The notes under the pieces: model-generated
The model's database searches: none
Seen by the model: only the letters and a program-made list of their open reading frames with translations
Told to the model about the DNA's origin: nothing
Assembly: GCA_012840135.1 (NCBI GenBank)
Contig: DUMA01000026.1
Location: 1 to 54,546, forward strand
Reading direction: 5' to 3'
DNA: 54,546 nt
From: Thermoanaerobacterales bacterium
Lineage (GTDB): Bacteria > Bacillota > Thermosediminibacteria > Thermosediminibacterales > Tepidanaerobacteraceae
Translations under genes and position numbers: made by a program
Shown here: positions 46,518 to 54,546 of the stretch, piece by piece
Layout: every line of letters starts with the position of its first letter
Numbering within the stretch: the stretch's first letter is position 1

Positions 46518-48098
46518 ATGCAAAAGGATAGTCGACTGGTTTTATCGTGTGCTTTCATTATAGTCTTAAGTTTTATGTTATTACTGCGCCTGTTTTATAT
46601 CCAGATTTTTAGGGGGCCTTTTTATTTAAAAAAGGCTAAATCCCAATGGTCTGTTTCTGTTTCAGATTATTCAAAAGGAGAAGTTTTTGATAGAAATGGG
46701 GAACCTCTGACAGGTTCATATTATGAAACATATGCTATTATATCGCCAAGATGGCTATCGAACTCTCAAAAAGAATTGCTTGTAGAAAAAGGAATATTAA
46801 ATCCATCCGATGACGAGAAACCCAAAAGTATAAAACTATCCAGGGGAAACAATGAAATAATCCACGAATTGGTCGGTAAAACACCCGGTGTGTTTGTTTA
46901 TAAGAAAAAGAGCGCTTACGGGCCTTCAGCACTGGCAACCCATGTAGTAGGATATAAAAATCAGACCGGAATAGAAAAAAGCTTTGAAAAATTGTTAAGC
47001 AATTTGAAGGTAAAAGACACAATTATCTGCGATGGCTTTGGTCAGCCTATACCCGGTGCTGCTCAACAATATAAAGAGGTCTCAGCAGGTATAAAACTAA
47101 CAATAGATAAAAAAATCCAAGCTGTGGTAGAACAAGTGATGGATGAAAGAGTGCCAATGGGAGCAGTGGTGGTTCTTGATGCTAGAACCGGTGAGATTCT
47201 TTCCATGGCCAGTCGCCCAAATTATAAGCAGTATAATGTGGGAGAATACCTGAACAGGGAAGATGCACCTCTTATAAACCGGGCCATTGAGGCTTTTCCG
47301 CCGGGTTCTATCTTTAAGATAGTTGTTCTTTCGGCAGCTCTTGAGGAAGGAATAACAAATCTTGATGAAAAATTCTACTGCCCTGGTTTTATAAAAGTGG
47401 GAGGAAATATATTCAAATGTGAGAGCTACGATAGGGGCGGGCACGGTGAAATTACGCTTAGAGAAGCAACTGCCAGGTCTTGTAATACTGTTTTTATTCA
47501 ACTGGGTTTGAGACTTGGTAAACAAAAAATAATTGAATACGCAAGAAGATTCGGTCTTGGAGAAAAGGTCCTTGTAGATTTGCCCGAAGAAAAACCCGGA
47601 TTTATACCTTCAATCAAAAATGTTTATTATCAGGATATAGGCAATATAGCCATCGGCCAGGGGCCCATATTGATTACGCCTATACAGGCTGCGCAGATGC
47701 TATTGGCGATAGTAAATGACGGCGTTTTGATAAAGCCCCATTTAACCCTGGAGCAGGTTGATACAGACGGTAGTACTTCGCTACTTCCTTTTCGTCAAGA
47801 AAGAAAGGCGGTTATATCGAAAAAAACTGCAGAAATGGTTAGAAAGGCGCTGCAAGATGTAACAAGATACGGAACGGGGGTAAATGCCATGCCCCCAGCA
47901 TCTTTGGGAGAAAGTGCCGGAAAAACCGGGACTGCAGAAATTGAAAAAAATACATACCATGCGTGGTTTGTTGGATATTATCCGGCAAGATCGCCCCGAT
48001 ATATAATTTCGGTCTTTTTAGAAAAGGGGGATTCTGGTCCTATAAAAGCGGCACCCGCATTCAGAGATATTATAGAAAAATTAAATTTACACAAATAA
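46518..48098 (+). CDS. Class B penicillin-binding protein (PBP2/SpoVD type)
   Basis: 526 residues from the ATG at 46518 (GGGTGA just ahead); an in-frame ATG at 46485 has no SD and lies in a small palindrome. An N-terminal anchor (about 8-27) is followed by a dimerisation domain. The transpeptidase domain has Ser264 and Lys267 in PGSIFKI, SCN, and KTG in SAGKTGTAE. It has no PASTA repeats and is shorter than FtsI-like PBPs. It crosslinks peptidoglycan outside the membrane. Its place before sigK hints at, but does not prove, a sporulation role. Confidence 0.88.
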   Translation: MQKDSRLVLSCAFIIVLSFMLLLRLFYIQIFRGPFYLKKAKSQWSVSVSDYSKGEVFDRNGEPLTGSYYETYAIISPRWLSNSQKELLVEKGILNPSDDEKPKSIKLSRGNNEIIHELVGKTPGVFVYKKKSAYGPSALATHVVGYKNQTGIEKSFEKLLSNLKVKDTIICDGFGQPIPGAAQQYKEVSAGIKLTIDKKIQAVVEQVMDERVPMGAVVVLDARTGEILSMASRPNYKQYNVGEYLNREDAPLINRAIEAFPPGSIFKIVVLSAALEEGITNLDEKFYCPGFIKVGGNIFKCESYDRGGHGEITLREATARSCNTVFIQLGLRLGKQKIIEYARRFGLGEKVLVDLPEEKPGFIPSIKNVYYQDIGNIAIGQGPILITPIQAAQMLLAIVNDGVLIKPHLTLEQVDTDGSTSLLPFRQERKAVISKKTAEMVRKALQDVTRYGTGVNAMPPASLGESAGKTGTAEIEKNTYHAWFVGYYPARSPRYIISVFLEKGDSGPIKAAPAFRDIIEKLNLHK

Positions 48099-48103
48099 TA
48101 CTT

Positions 48104-48133
48104 GCACATTTTTAAGCTCAAAGTCATATATTA
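48104..48133 (+). promoter_or_regulatory. Candidate sigma-E / sigma-K promoter of sigK
   Basis: The element CATATATTA (48125-48133) fits the sigma-K -10 CATAnnnTA and, read as CATATATT, the sigma-E -10. CACATT (48105-48110) lies 14 bases upstream as a sigma-E-type -35. The AC in it fits sigma-K spacing. Confidence 0.5.
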
Positions 48134-48161
48134 TAGGTACCGCACAGGGAGGTGCAGCATA

Positions 48162-48884
48162 ATGGAAAATGCCCTTGCAGTCCTGGTGACTTTGGGTTTT
48201 TTATTTTTTAAAGAACTACTGACATGGCTGGCTTTTATTACAAACAGCACTACTTTTCCGCAGCCGCTTAGCCCCGAGGAAGAAGACAAATATCTGACTC
48301 TTTACAAGAACGGAAGCGAAGAAGCCCGAAATATACTGATAGAAAGGAATCTGCGGCTGGTAGCTCATATTGTCAAGAAATTTGCAAGTACCGGAGAAGA
48401 TATGGATGATCTCATATCTATAGGCACCATAGGTCTTATAAAAGCCATAACTACATTCAACAAAAGAAAGGGCAATCGCCTTGCCACATATGCAGCCAGA
48501 TGCATAGAAAATGAGATATTGATGAACTTAAGAGCTACAAAAAAGATAAAAGCAGAAGTTTATTTACAGGACCCTATAGGTGTCGACAAAGAGGGAAACG
48601 AAATATCATTAATGGATGTTCTTGGGACCGATTCAGATGCCATAACGGACAGCATTGCAGAAAAATTTCAGCAGCAGAAGCTTCATGAAAAAATAAGAAC
48701 GGTATTGAAAGGGAGGGAACAGAAAGTTATTGAACTCAGATACGGTCTATATAACGGTGCAAGCAAAACACAGAGAGAAATAGCAAAACTCCTAGGCATA
48801 TCCCGTTCCTATGTGTCACGAATAGAAAAAAGAGCTATAAAAAAACTGTTCAGTGAATTAAATACCGATGGTAGTTGCAAATAA
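48162..48884 (+). CDS. sigK: Sporulation sigma factor SigK (pro-sigma-K)
   Basis: 240 residues from the ATG behind GGGAGGTG. The hydrophobic N-terminus (about 1-26, [22 protein letters not shown]) is a pro-sequence. [14 protein letters not shown] begins the mature part. Region 2 ([34 protein letters not shown]) and region 4 ([23 protein letters not shown]) are intact. It directs late mother-cell genes after the pro-sequence is cut by SpoIVFB. It is one uninterrupted gene, with no skin-type element. Confidence 0.94.
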   Translation: MENALAVLVTLGFLFFKELLTWLAFITNSTTFPQPLSPEEEDKYLTLYKNGSEEARNILIERNLRLVAHIVKKFASTGEDMDDLISIGTIGLIKAITTFNKRKGNRLATYAARCIENEILMNLRATKKIKAEVYLQDPIGVDKEGNEISLMDVLGTDSDAITDSIAEKFQQQKLHEKIRTVLKGREQKVIELRYGLYNGASKTQREIAKLLGISRSYVSRIEKRAIKKLFSELNTDGSCK

Positions 48885-48938
48885 TTCCTTTTTAATATAA
48901 CATATATAACAAGAAAAAGATGAGTGACGTGGTAAGAT

Positions 48939-49454
48939 ATGCTGAAAATGTTCTGTCCGGATATGTATTTAGATAACATATATGACATCGATATAGAATA
49001 TATAAAGAAAAAGAACATAAAAGGGCTTTTAATAGATCTGGACAATACTTTGCTGCCATGGAATTGTTGTATTATCGATCAAGATTTACGTGATTGGGTT
49101 AAAAAATGCAAAAAATATGGTTTATCCCTTTGTATTGTTTCAAACAACAGGGCCCGTCGCATCAACGAATGTGCAAAAGAGTTACAGATACCAGCGGTGA
49201 CCAGAGCTATCAAACCTCGCAAAAAAGCTTTTTTAAAGGGTTTGAGTATTCTCGGCATTGAGAAAAACCAGGTGGCGGTAATAGGTGATCAGATATTTAC
49301 CGACATATTTGGAGCAAAAAGAATGGGCATTTTTGCCATACTGGTAAAGCCCGTATGTAACAGAGAGTTCGTGTGGACCAGATTGATGCGAAAGTTTGAA
49401 GGCATTATATTGAAACTTATGATAAGAAAAGGATTAATATCGATGATTAAATAG
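48939..49454 (+). CDS. YqeG family HAD-IIIA-type phosphatase
   Basis: 171 residues. HAD motif I is DLDNT (D33, D35), motif II SNN in CIVSNNRARR, the Lys is in AIKPRKKAF, and motif III is IGDQIFTDI. The YqeG group resembles phosphatidylglycerophosphate phosphatases and is of uncertain substrate. The SD is weak (GTGGTAAG). It follows sigK by 54 bases. Confidence 0.88.
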   Translation: MLKMFCPDMYLDNIYDIDIEYIKKKNIKGLLIDLDNTLLPWNCCIIDQDLRDWVKKCKKYGLSLCIVSNNRARRINECAKELQIPAVTRAIKPRKKAFLKGLSILGIEKNQVAVIGDQIFTDIFGAKRMGIFAILVKPVCNREFVWTRLMRKFEGIILKLMIRKGLISMIK

Positions 49455-49480
49455 TCGAATTTCATGATGGGGGATATAAT

Positions 49481-49693
49481 GTGGAATTGTTAACAATAAA
49501 TAAAACATTACCCCGGCAAGTGCAGAAAAATCTTCAGGAACCGGTAGTTCTGGTGCATGAAATAAAAAAAATTGTCAGAGAATTAAAGGAGAAAAATCCC
49601 ATTCTCCGCAATTACAAACTGATGGATGTAGGCTTACCGGACAAAAATCAAAAGACTCCTCGCATGAATTTGTATTTTATTAAAAACCGGTAG
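49481..49693 (+). CDS. Small protein of unknown function
   Basis: 70 residues from GTG with GGGGGAT as SD. A basic, probably helical segment lies at about 20-42 (VLVHEIKKIVRELKEKN), with no membrane helix or cysteine. I do not recognise it. It lies 27 bases after yqeG and likely shares its transcript. A run of eight T just after its stop may help end transcription, but no good stem precedes it. Confidence 0.55.
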   Translation: MELLTINKTLPRQVQKNLQEPVVLVHEIKKIVRELKEKNPILRNYKLMDVGLPDKNQKTPRMNLYFIKNR

Positions 49694-49809
49694 GTTTGTT
49701 TTTTTTATGTTTTGGGTCGAAAACTGCAGGATTTTTAAAATTTCTGTTGAATTATATATTCAAACTAATGCACAGTCGAATTGGGTTTCTTTAAATTAAT
49801 ATATATTGA

Positions 49810-49916
49810 ATTTGGAAACTTTGTAGATCCAGATGATTTCCGGTTGAATCTGGGCACTTATACCGGATTGATGGAGTGGTGCAACCGGCTAGAAGATTTA
49901 GTCGGATTTTTATTTT
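49810..49916 (+). promoter_or_regulatory. Class II cyclic-di-GMP riboswitch with terminator, upstream of pilB
   Basis: Conserved parts come in the known order: GGAAAC (49814-49819), GGTTGAATCTGGGCACTT (49842-49859) and GGTGCAACCGG (49878-49888). GCACT (49854-49858) pairs with GGTGC (49878-49882). The pseudoknot pairs CCGGTT (49840-49845) with AACCGG (49883-49888). The terminator CCGGCTA (49885-49891)/TAGTCGG (49899-49905) with ATTTTTATTTT uses the same CCGG. Hence the bound, pseudoknotted form should block termination. The outer P1 stem is not clear by eye. Confidence 0.82.
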
Positions 49917-49933
49917 AAGGGGAAGGCTTGATT

Positions 49934-51622
49934 ATGCTTCTGAGGAACAGGAAAAAGTTAGGAGATATTCTGGTTGAATCGGGAAAGATAACAAAAGACC
50001 AGCTGGAATATGCGATAGAATTACAGAAAAAGAGAGGGGACAAGCTGGGCAAGATTCTGGTGGATGAAGGAATGGTATCTGAAGATGATATAATGGAAAT
50101 ACTTGAATACCAGCTCGGGGTTCCCCATGTAAAGCTAGACAAATATATTATTGATCCAGAAGTAGCCAGAACAGTGCCGGAAACCATTGCCAGGAAATAT
50201 AACATTATTCCAATAAAAAGAACTGACAAGCTGCTAACCGTGGCCATGAGCGATCCAATGAATATATTTGCCATTGATGAAATTAAACTCGCCTCAGGTC
50301 TGGAGGTTCAGCCAGCCATTGCATCTGAAGACGATATAAAAGCAGCCATAGAATTCTATTATGGAAAACAAACGGTAGAAAAAGCCATTGAAGATTTCAA
50401 AAAAGAATACAAGGTTGAGAATAATGCAACTCTGGAAAAAGAATTGATGGAGCAGGTAAACAATGCTCCGGTAGTGAGACTTGTCAATTCTATTATCGAG
50501 CAGGCTGTGGTCAGCAGAGCCAGCGATATACATATAGAGCCTGGTGAAAGAAAGCTCCGAATTAGATTCAGAATAGATGGGGAGCTTCATGAAATAATGA
50601 GCACTTCCATGCAGACTCACGGAGCCGTAGTGGCAAGAATCAAGATAATGAGCAACCTCAATATAGCGGAAAGAAGGCTTCCTCAAGATGGAAGAATAGA
50701 GATCGAGGTGGCAGGAAAAAGTCTGGATCTTAGAATTTCAGTCTTGCCTACGGTTTACGGGGAAAAGGTGGTCATCAGGATTTTAGACAGGAGCAGCTTC
50801 CTGATGTCCAAAAGACAACTGGGTTTTAACGAAGACAGCATTCAAAAATATGAACATCTTTTACACATGCCTTACGGGATCATTCTTGTTACGGGGCCTA
50901 CGGGCAGCGGAAAGACCACCACACTCTATGCTGCTTTGAGAGAACTGAACAGCCCTTCGGTGAATATCATCACCCTCGAAGATCCGGTAGAGTACAGGTT
51001 GGAAGGGATAAACCAAATACAAATAAACCCCAAGATCGGGCTGACCTTCGCCAGCGGTCTCAGGGCTATATTGAGACAGGATCCAAATATAATCATGGTT
51101 GGGGAAATAAGAGACGAAGAGACTGCAAACCTGGCAGTCAGAGCAGCCATAACAGGTCATCTTGTTTTGAGCACCCTTCATACGAACGATGCTGCAAGCT
51201 CCGTAGTTAGGCTTCTGGATATGGGCGTAGAACCTTATCTGGCATCTGCTGCCATGGCGGGTGTCATAGCCCAGCGGTTAGTCAGAAAAATATGTCCGGA
51301 ATGTAAAACGAAGTACCTGGCTTCCGAACAGGAACTTAAAATTCTCGGCTTTGAACCGGGAACTGAACTGGAGCTGTATAAAGGTAGAGGATGCAGCAGT
51401 TGCAATGGAACTGGATACTGGGGAAGAACCGCAGTGAATGAAATAATGTTAATAACCCGAAAACATCGTGAACTTATAACTCAGAGGCAATCATCGGACA
51501 AGCTTATAGAGGTTTCCAGGGAACAGGGGATGCAGACTTTAAAGGAAAACTGCATTGAACGGGTGATTGCCGGGATTACTACCCTGGAAGAAATGTTAAG
51601 GGTAGTTTATACTCAGGATTAA
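49934..51622 (+). CDS. pilB: Type IV pilus assembly ATPase PilB (GspE family)
   Basis: 562 residues from the ATG at 49934, eight bases behind AAGGGGAAGG; a TTG two codons earlier is too close. The N-terminal T2SSE_N domain (about 1-140) contains KLGDILVESGKI and GKILVDEG. The ATPase core has Walker A GPTGSGKTT (321-329), an Asp box and Walker B GEIRDEETA. A CPEC...CSSC zinc motif is present near 455-495. It drives pilus extension from the cytoplasm. First gene of the c-di-GMP-controlled operon. Confidence 0.95.
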   Translation: MLLRNRKKLGDILVESGKITKDQLEYAIELQKKRGDKLGKILVDEGMVSEDDIMEILEYQLGVPHVKLDKYIIDPEVARTVPETIARKYNIIPIKRTDKLLTVAMSDPMNIFAIDEIKLASGLEVQPAIASEDDIKAAIEFYYGKQTVEKAIEDFKKEYKVENNATLEKELMEQVNNAPVVRLVNSIIEQAVVSRASDIHIEPGERKLRIRFRIDGELHEIMSTSMQTHGAVVARIKIMSNLNIAERRLPQDGRIEIEVAGKSLDLRISVLPTVYGEKVVIRILDRSSFLMSKRQLGFNEDSIQKYEHLLHMPYGIILVTGPTGSGKTTTLYAALRELNSPSVNIITLEDPVEYRLEGINQIQINPKIGLTFASGLRAILRQDPNIIMVGEIRDEETANLAVRAAITGHLVLSTLHTNDAASSVVRLLDMGVEPYLASAAMAGVIAQRLVRKICPECKTKYLASEQELKILGFEPGTELELYKGRGCSSCNGTGYWGRTAVNEIMLITRKHRELITQRQSSDKLIEVSREQGMQTLKENCIERVIAGITTLEEMLRVVYTQD

Positions 51623-51634
51623 GGGGAGAATAGC

Positions 51635-52690
51635 TTGAATTTTAGAGAAATATTGGACTTAGCAACTAAAAAATCCGCATCGGACATACACATCACCGTG
51701 GGCGTACCTCCAACCCTCAGAATAAACGGGAGTTTGATAGCTATAAACCAGGAAAAATTAACTCCGGAAGACACCGCACAAATAGTGGAAGAAATTCTGG
51801 GGGAAGAACAGATGGAAAGACTTAAAAAACATGGTGAGGTTGACCTTTCTTATTCTATTAAGGGCCTGGGGAGGTTCCGCGTCAATGTGTACCGACAGAG
51901 GGGAAGTTATGGCCTTGCTATGAGATTGGTAGCCCTCAACATACCCACCATTGAGCAGCTCGGCCTTCCACCGGTGGTAAAGGAACTATCAAGAAAGAGC
52001 AGGGGTCTCGTGCTGGTCACGGGTCCCACGGGGAGCGGCAAGTCTACCACCCTGGCGGCTATGATAGATTTGATAAACAGTGAAAGAAACTGCCATATCA
52101 TCACATTGGAGGACCCCATCGAGTACCTCCACAGACACAAAAAAAGCATAGTCAATCAGCGGGAGATAGGCTATGACTCCGCAAGTTTTGCATCGGCATT
52201 GAGAGCGGCGCTCCGCCAGGACCCGGATGTAATACTGGTGGGGGAGATGAGGGACCTGGAAACCATATCCATTGCAATCACTGCTGCGGAGACGGGACAT
52301 CTAGTACTTTCAACCCTTCACACCATCGGGGCGGACAAAACTATAGACAGGATCATTGATGTGTTTCCTCCTTACCAGCAGCAGCAAATAAAGATGCAGC
52401 TTTCTACGGTGCTCCAGGGCGTTATTTCTCAGAACCTGATACCTAGAAAGGATGGGATGGGCAGGGTCGCTGCTGTTGAAGTCATGATCGCTACGCCGGC
52501 CATAAGAAATCTCATAAGGGAAGGGAAATCTCATCAAATAATAACTTCGATGCAAACCGGCGGGAAATACGGCATGCAGACCATGGATTATTCCCTGGCG
52601 CAACTTTACAGGCAGGGAGTTATATCTTACGAAAATGCCCTTTTATACTGCAGCAGCGAAGAAGCCCTGCTGAGATTTATTGGAAATTAA
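51635..52690 (+). CDS. pilT: Type IV pilus retraction ATPase PilT
   Basis: 351 residues from TTG behind GGGGAGAA. Family start (REILDLATKKSASDIHITVGVPPTLRINGSL), Walker A GPTGSGKST (130-138), Asp box, Walker B GEMRDLETI, and the C-terminal AIRNLIREGKSHQI that is diagnostic for PilT. It powers pilus retraction, and so twitching. It is 12 bases after pilB. Confidence 0.95.
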   Translation: MNFREILDLATKKSASDIHITVGVPPTLRINGSLIAINQEKLTPEDTAQIVEEILGEEQMERLKKHGEVDLSYSIKGLGRFRVNVYRQRGSYGLAMRLVALNIPTIEQLGLPPVVKELSRKSRGLVLVTGPTGSGKSTTLAAMIDLINSERNCHIITLEDPIEYLHRHKKSIVNQREIGYDSASFASALRAALRQDPDVILVGEMRDLETISIAITAAETGHLVLSTLHTIGADKTIDRIIDVFPPYQQQQIKMQLSTVLQGVISQNLIPRKDGMGRVAAVEVMIATPAIRNLIREGKSHQIITSMQTGGKYGMQTMDYSLAQLYRQGVISYENALLYCSSEEALLRFIGN

Positions 52691-52717
52691 AAAAGTATAC
52701 TGGCAAGAGGTGAAAAT

Positions 52718-53932
52718 ATGCCCACATATCAGTACATTGCCAGAAGCTGTTCCGGGGAAGAAATAAAAGGCTTATATGAGGCGCCGGACAGAGTGGCGGT
52801 TATTTACATGCTCAGGGAAAAAAACTGTTTTCCCGTTGATATAAAGGAAAATAAAAAGGTATCCGATAGTGTTTCTTTAAAGAGATTATTCTGCAGAGTT
52901 ACTTCCAAAGACCTGTCGGTATTTTGCCGTCAGTTTTCTACGTTAGTAAACGCTGGAGTCCCCATACTTGCAAGTCTAGATATTCTCAGAAAGCAGACCG
53001 AGAATACCAGGCTGAGAGAAACGTTAGATATCCTTTTTGAAGAAGTCCAGAAAGGCAAAAACCTGTCGCAGGTCATGGGATTATATAAAGGCATTTTCCC
53101 TGAGCTCCTGGTAAACATGGTGGAAGCCGGGGAAATAAGCGGAACTCTCGACAAAGTCATGGAAAGAATGGCCATACATTATGAAAAGGAATATAAACTG
53201 AGCCAGAAGGTAAAAAATGCATTAGTGTATCCCGCAATTGTTGCCGTGGTGGCAGTAGCTGTAGTAATATTTCTTGTAACAGTCGTTCTTCCAACTTTCG
53301 CATCCATGTTCCAGCAGATGGGAGCTGTATTGCCGCTTTCCACAAGGATTCTAATGGCTGCAAGCAGTATTATAAAACACAACTGGGTATTGCTGCTTGT
53401 TTTGTCTGCCTTTTCGGTGTTGCTGGTAAGAATTTATGCTTCTACCGAGAGAGGTAACCACTTTTTTGATGACATGAAATTGAAATTACCCGTAATAGGA
53501 ATAGTTAACAAAAAGGTCATCACAGCCCGGTTTGCCCGAACCCTTGGCGCCCTGCTGGCCAGCGGCATCCCTGTGCTTCAGGGCATAGAGATCACCAAAA
53601 AAGTTGTCGGAAATGCTGTTATACAAAAAAACCTTTCAGGGGTGGAAGAAGGTATAAAAAAAGGAAAGGGGCTTTCTGAACCTTTAAAAACCATAGATGC
53701 CTTTCCGCCGATGCTGATACATATGGCAAAAATAGGCGAAGATACCGGTACCCTCGATTATATGCTGACGAAGACCGCAGATTTTTATGATGACGAGGTG
53801 GAAAGCGCCGTTACCAGAATGACAACATTGCTGGAACCGGCTATAATTATATGTATGGCGGTGGTGGTGGGCCTTATAGTGGTATCCATTGTATTGCCCA
53901 TGTTTCAACTAATGACAAATATTCAGTTCTAA
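52718..53932 (+). CDS. pilC: Type IV pilus inner-membrane platform protein PilC (GspF family)
   Basis: 404 residues with AGAGGTG as SD. Two homologous T2SSF domains (about 68-190 and 270-392) each open with a FCRQFSTLVNAGVPILASL-like string (the second is FARTLGALLASGIPVLQGI). Three membrane helices lie near 170, 215 and 380. It couples the PilB/PilT motors to pilin assembly. Confidence 0.95.
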   Translation: MPTYQYIARSCSGEEIKGLYEAPDRVAVIYMLREKNCFPVDIKENKKVSDSVSLKRLFCRVTSKDLSVFCRQFSTLVNAGVPILASLDILRKQTENTRLRETLDILFEEVQKGKNLSQVMGLYKGIFPELLVNMVEAGEISGTLDKVMERMAIHYEKEYKLSQKVKNALVYPAIVAVVAVAVVIFLVTVVLPTFASMFQQMGAVLPLSTRILMAASSIIKHNWVLLLVLSAFSVLLVRIYASTERGNHFFDDMKLKLPVIGIVNKKVITARFARTLGALLASGIPVLQGIEITKKVVGNAVIQKNLSGVEEGIKKGKGLSEPLKTIDAFPPMLIHMAKIGEDTGTLDYMLTKTADFYDDEVESAVTRMTTLLEPAIIICMAVVVGLIVVSIVLPMFQLMTNIQF

Positions 53933-53994
53933 ACGTGCCGGCTCGAAGGAATACCTTCTGCCTATAAATATAAAAAAAGAAAAGGGGGTGAAAA

Positions 53995-54399
53995 ATGATG
54001 ATTAAAATGGTCATGGCATTTAAAAGAATAGGAAAAGACAAAAGGGGTTTTACTTTGGTGGAACTCATGGCGGTGCTTGCGGTGCTGGCCATCATTGCAG
54101 CCATTGCCGTGCCGAGGTTTACAGGTACCATAAATACAGCAAAAGCGAATGCTGACAAGGCTTCAGCACAGATAATCGCCAGAGCAGCGGAACAGAAATG
54201 GCTGGATGATCAGGAAAGTACACAAAAAACTTATTTAGCAAGTGATTTAGCCTCTGCTGGATATTTAAAAGAAACACCTAAAGTACAGGCAAAATCTCAA
54301 TATGATGATTATAGAGCAACAGTTGACGCGACTGGAAAATGCGAAAAGGTTGTTTATTCTGATGGTACAAATGATGATTCAGTTGATTTGCTGGATTAA
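53995..54399 (+). CDS. Type IV pilin (PilA-like major or minor prepilin)
   Basis: 134 residues, ATG behind GGGGGTG; a second ATG is the next codon. A basic leader ends at KRG (G18), then FTLVELMAVLAVLAIIAAIAVP is the mature N-terminal helix with conserved Glu at +5 (E23). The C-terminal part is short, polar and has one cysteine (C117). It needs a prepilin peptidase that is not in the window. A hairpin GAAGG/CCTTC (53945-53958) lies in the gap after pilC. Confidence 0.9.
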   Translation: MMIKMVMAFKRIGKDKRGFTLVELMAVLAVLAIIAAIAVPRFTGTINTAKANADKASAQIIARAAEQKWLDDQESTQKTYLASDLASAGYLKETPKVQAKSQYDDYRATVDATGKCEKVVYSDGTNDDSVDLLD

Positions 54400-54445
54400 T
54401 ATAAATTATGCTTATCAATTTTTAGTTAATAAGCGCTTGGTTTAA

Positions 54446-54546
54446 ACCCACGGGCTTTCAGCCCGTAAATCCTTTCAGGACTTGCAGATACTTCAGTATC
54501 ATCTATATAATCTGTACCAGGGGTGATACTGAATGGGAGATTTAAA
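54446..54546 (+). mobile_element. Possible left end and tnpA start of an IS200/IS605-like element (cut by the window)
   Basis: ACGGGC (54450-54455) and GCCCGT (54461-54466) form a hairpin without a T run, as in the subterminal hairpins of IS200/IS605 ends. CAGTATCA (54494-54501) pairs with TGATACTG (54524-54531). An ATG at 54533 with AGGGGTGAT ahead opens MGDL, as many IS200 TnpA proteins start. Only five codons are visible, so this is tentative. Confidence 0.4.

Noticed and set aside
49747-49763. Small dyad TTGAAT/ATTCAA upstream of the pilB leader
   Set aside because: Very AT-rich region where such short dyads are expected by chance.

Overview
The window is a chromosomal segment of a spore-forming, low-GC, AT-rich Firmicute of class Clostridia. 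The best guess is the Thermoanaerobacterales/Thermosediminibacterales group. Pointers are the sporulation genes (sleB, bofC-like, spoIID, sigK), two T-box leaders, a clostridial SCIFF peptide, IreB, a Firmicute-type 6S RNA beside aspS, frequent TTG/GTG starts, and strong purine-rich Shine-Dalgarno (SD) sites. A species cannot be named from the sequence alone. Nearly all genes are intact and on the + strand; only htrA and a P-type ATPase are on the - strand. Several starts were placed by SD position rather than at the longest open frame.

Layout. 1-4.8 kb: tRNA-Asn, a beta-CASP nuclease, a geranylgeranyl-reductase-like flavoprotein, a SleB cortex hydrolase and a YigZ protein. 4.8-9.9 kb: yebC, a bofC-like gene behind a sigma-G-like promoter, ruvCAB and spoIID. 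9.9-16.4 kb: queA, a PsiE-like gene and tgt (queuosine), yajC, a small membrane protein, the SCIFF peptide gene, secD-secF and a phasin-like protein. 16.4-19.9 kb: a ChlI-like ATPase paired with a VWA protein, then lapA. 20-26.7 kb: recJ, apt, relA, dtd, a metallo-hydrolase and a small helix-turn-helix protein. 26.7-31.4 kb: htrA (-), then a His T-box with hisS-aspS. 31.4-33.2 kb: 6S RNA, tcdA, csoR and a RseC-like gene. 33.2-38.1 kb: alaS, ireB, an aldo/keto reductase with a ferredoxin domain, ruvX and a DUF1292 gene. 38.1-41.7 kb: a Ser-type T-box operon (aminotransferase-serA) and a fur-family gene. 41.7-45.3 kb: P2A ATPase (-) under a yybP-ykoY (Mn2+) riboswitch, and queT. 45.3-49.7 kb: mltG, a class B PBP, sigK, yqeG and a small unknown gene. 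49.8-54.4 kb: a type IV pilus operon pilB-pilT-pilC-pilA behind what reads as a class II cyclic-di-GMP riboswitch. The window ends in what looks like the left end of an IS200-like element.

The unusual content is regulatory RNA. Five leader structures have mutually exclusive pairings or cover an SD: two T-boxes, the yybP-ykoY element, the c-di-GMP-II element and an SD-masking hairpin before the TIGR04086-type gene. A perfect 17-bp hairpin also abuts the ruvC start codon. The c-di-GMP-II element ties surface motility or adhesion to a second messenger through an evident antiterminator/terminator switch. Other points of interest are a SCIFF ranthipeptide gene with a seventh cysteine and no maturase beside it, and an uncharacterised ChlI-like ATPase/VWA pair.
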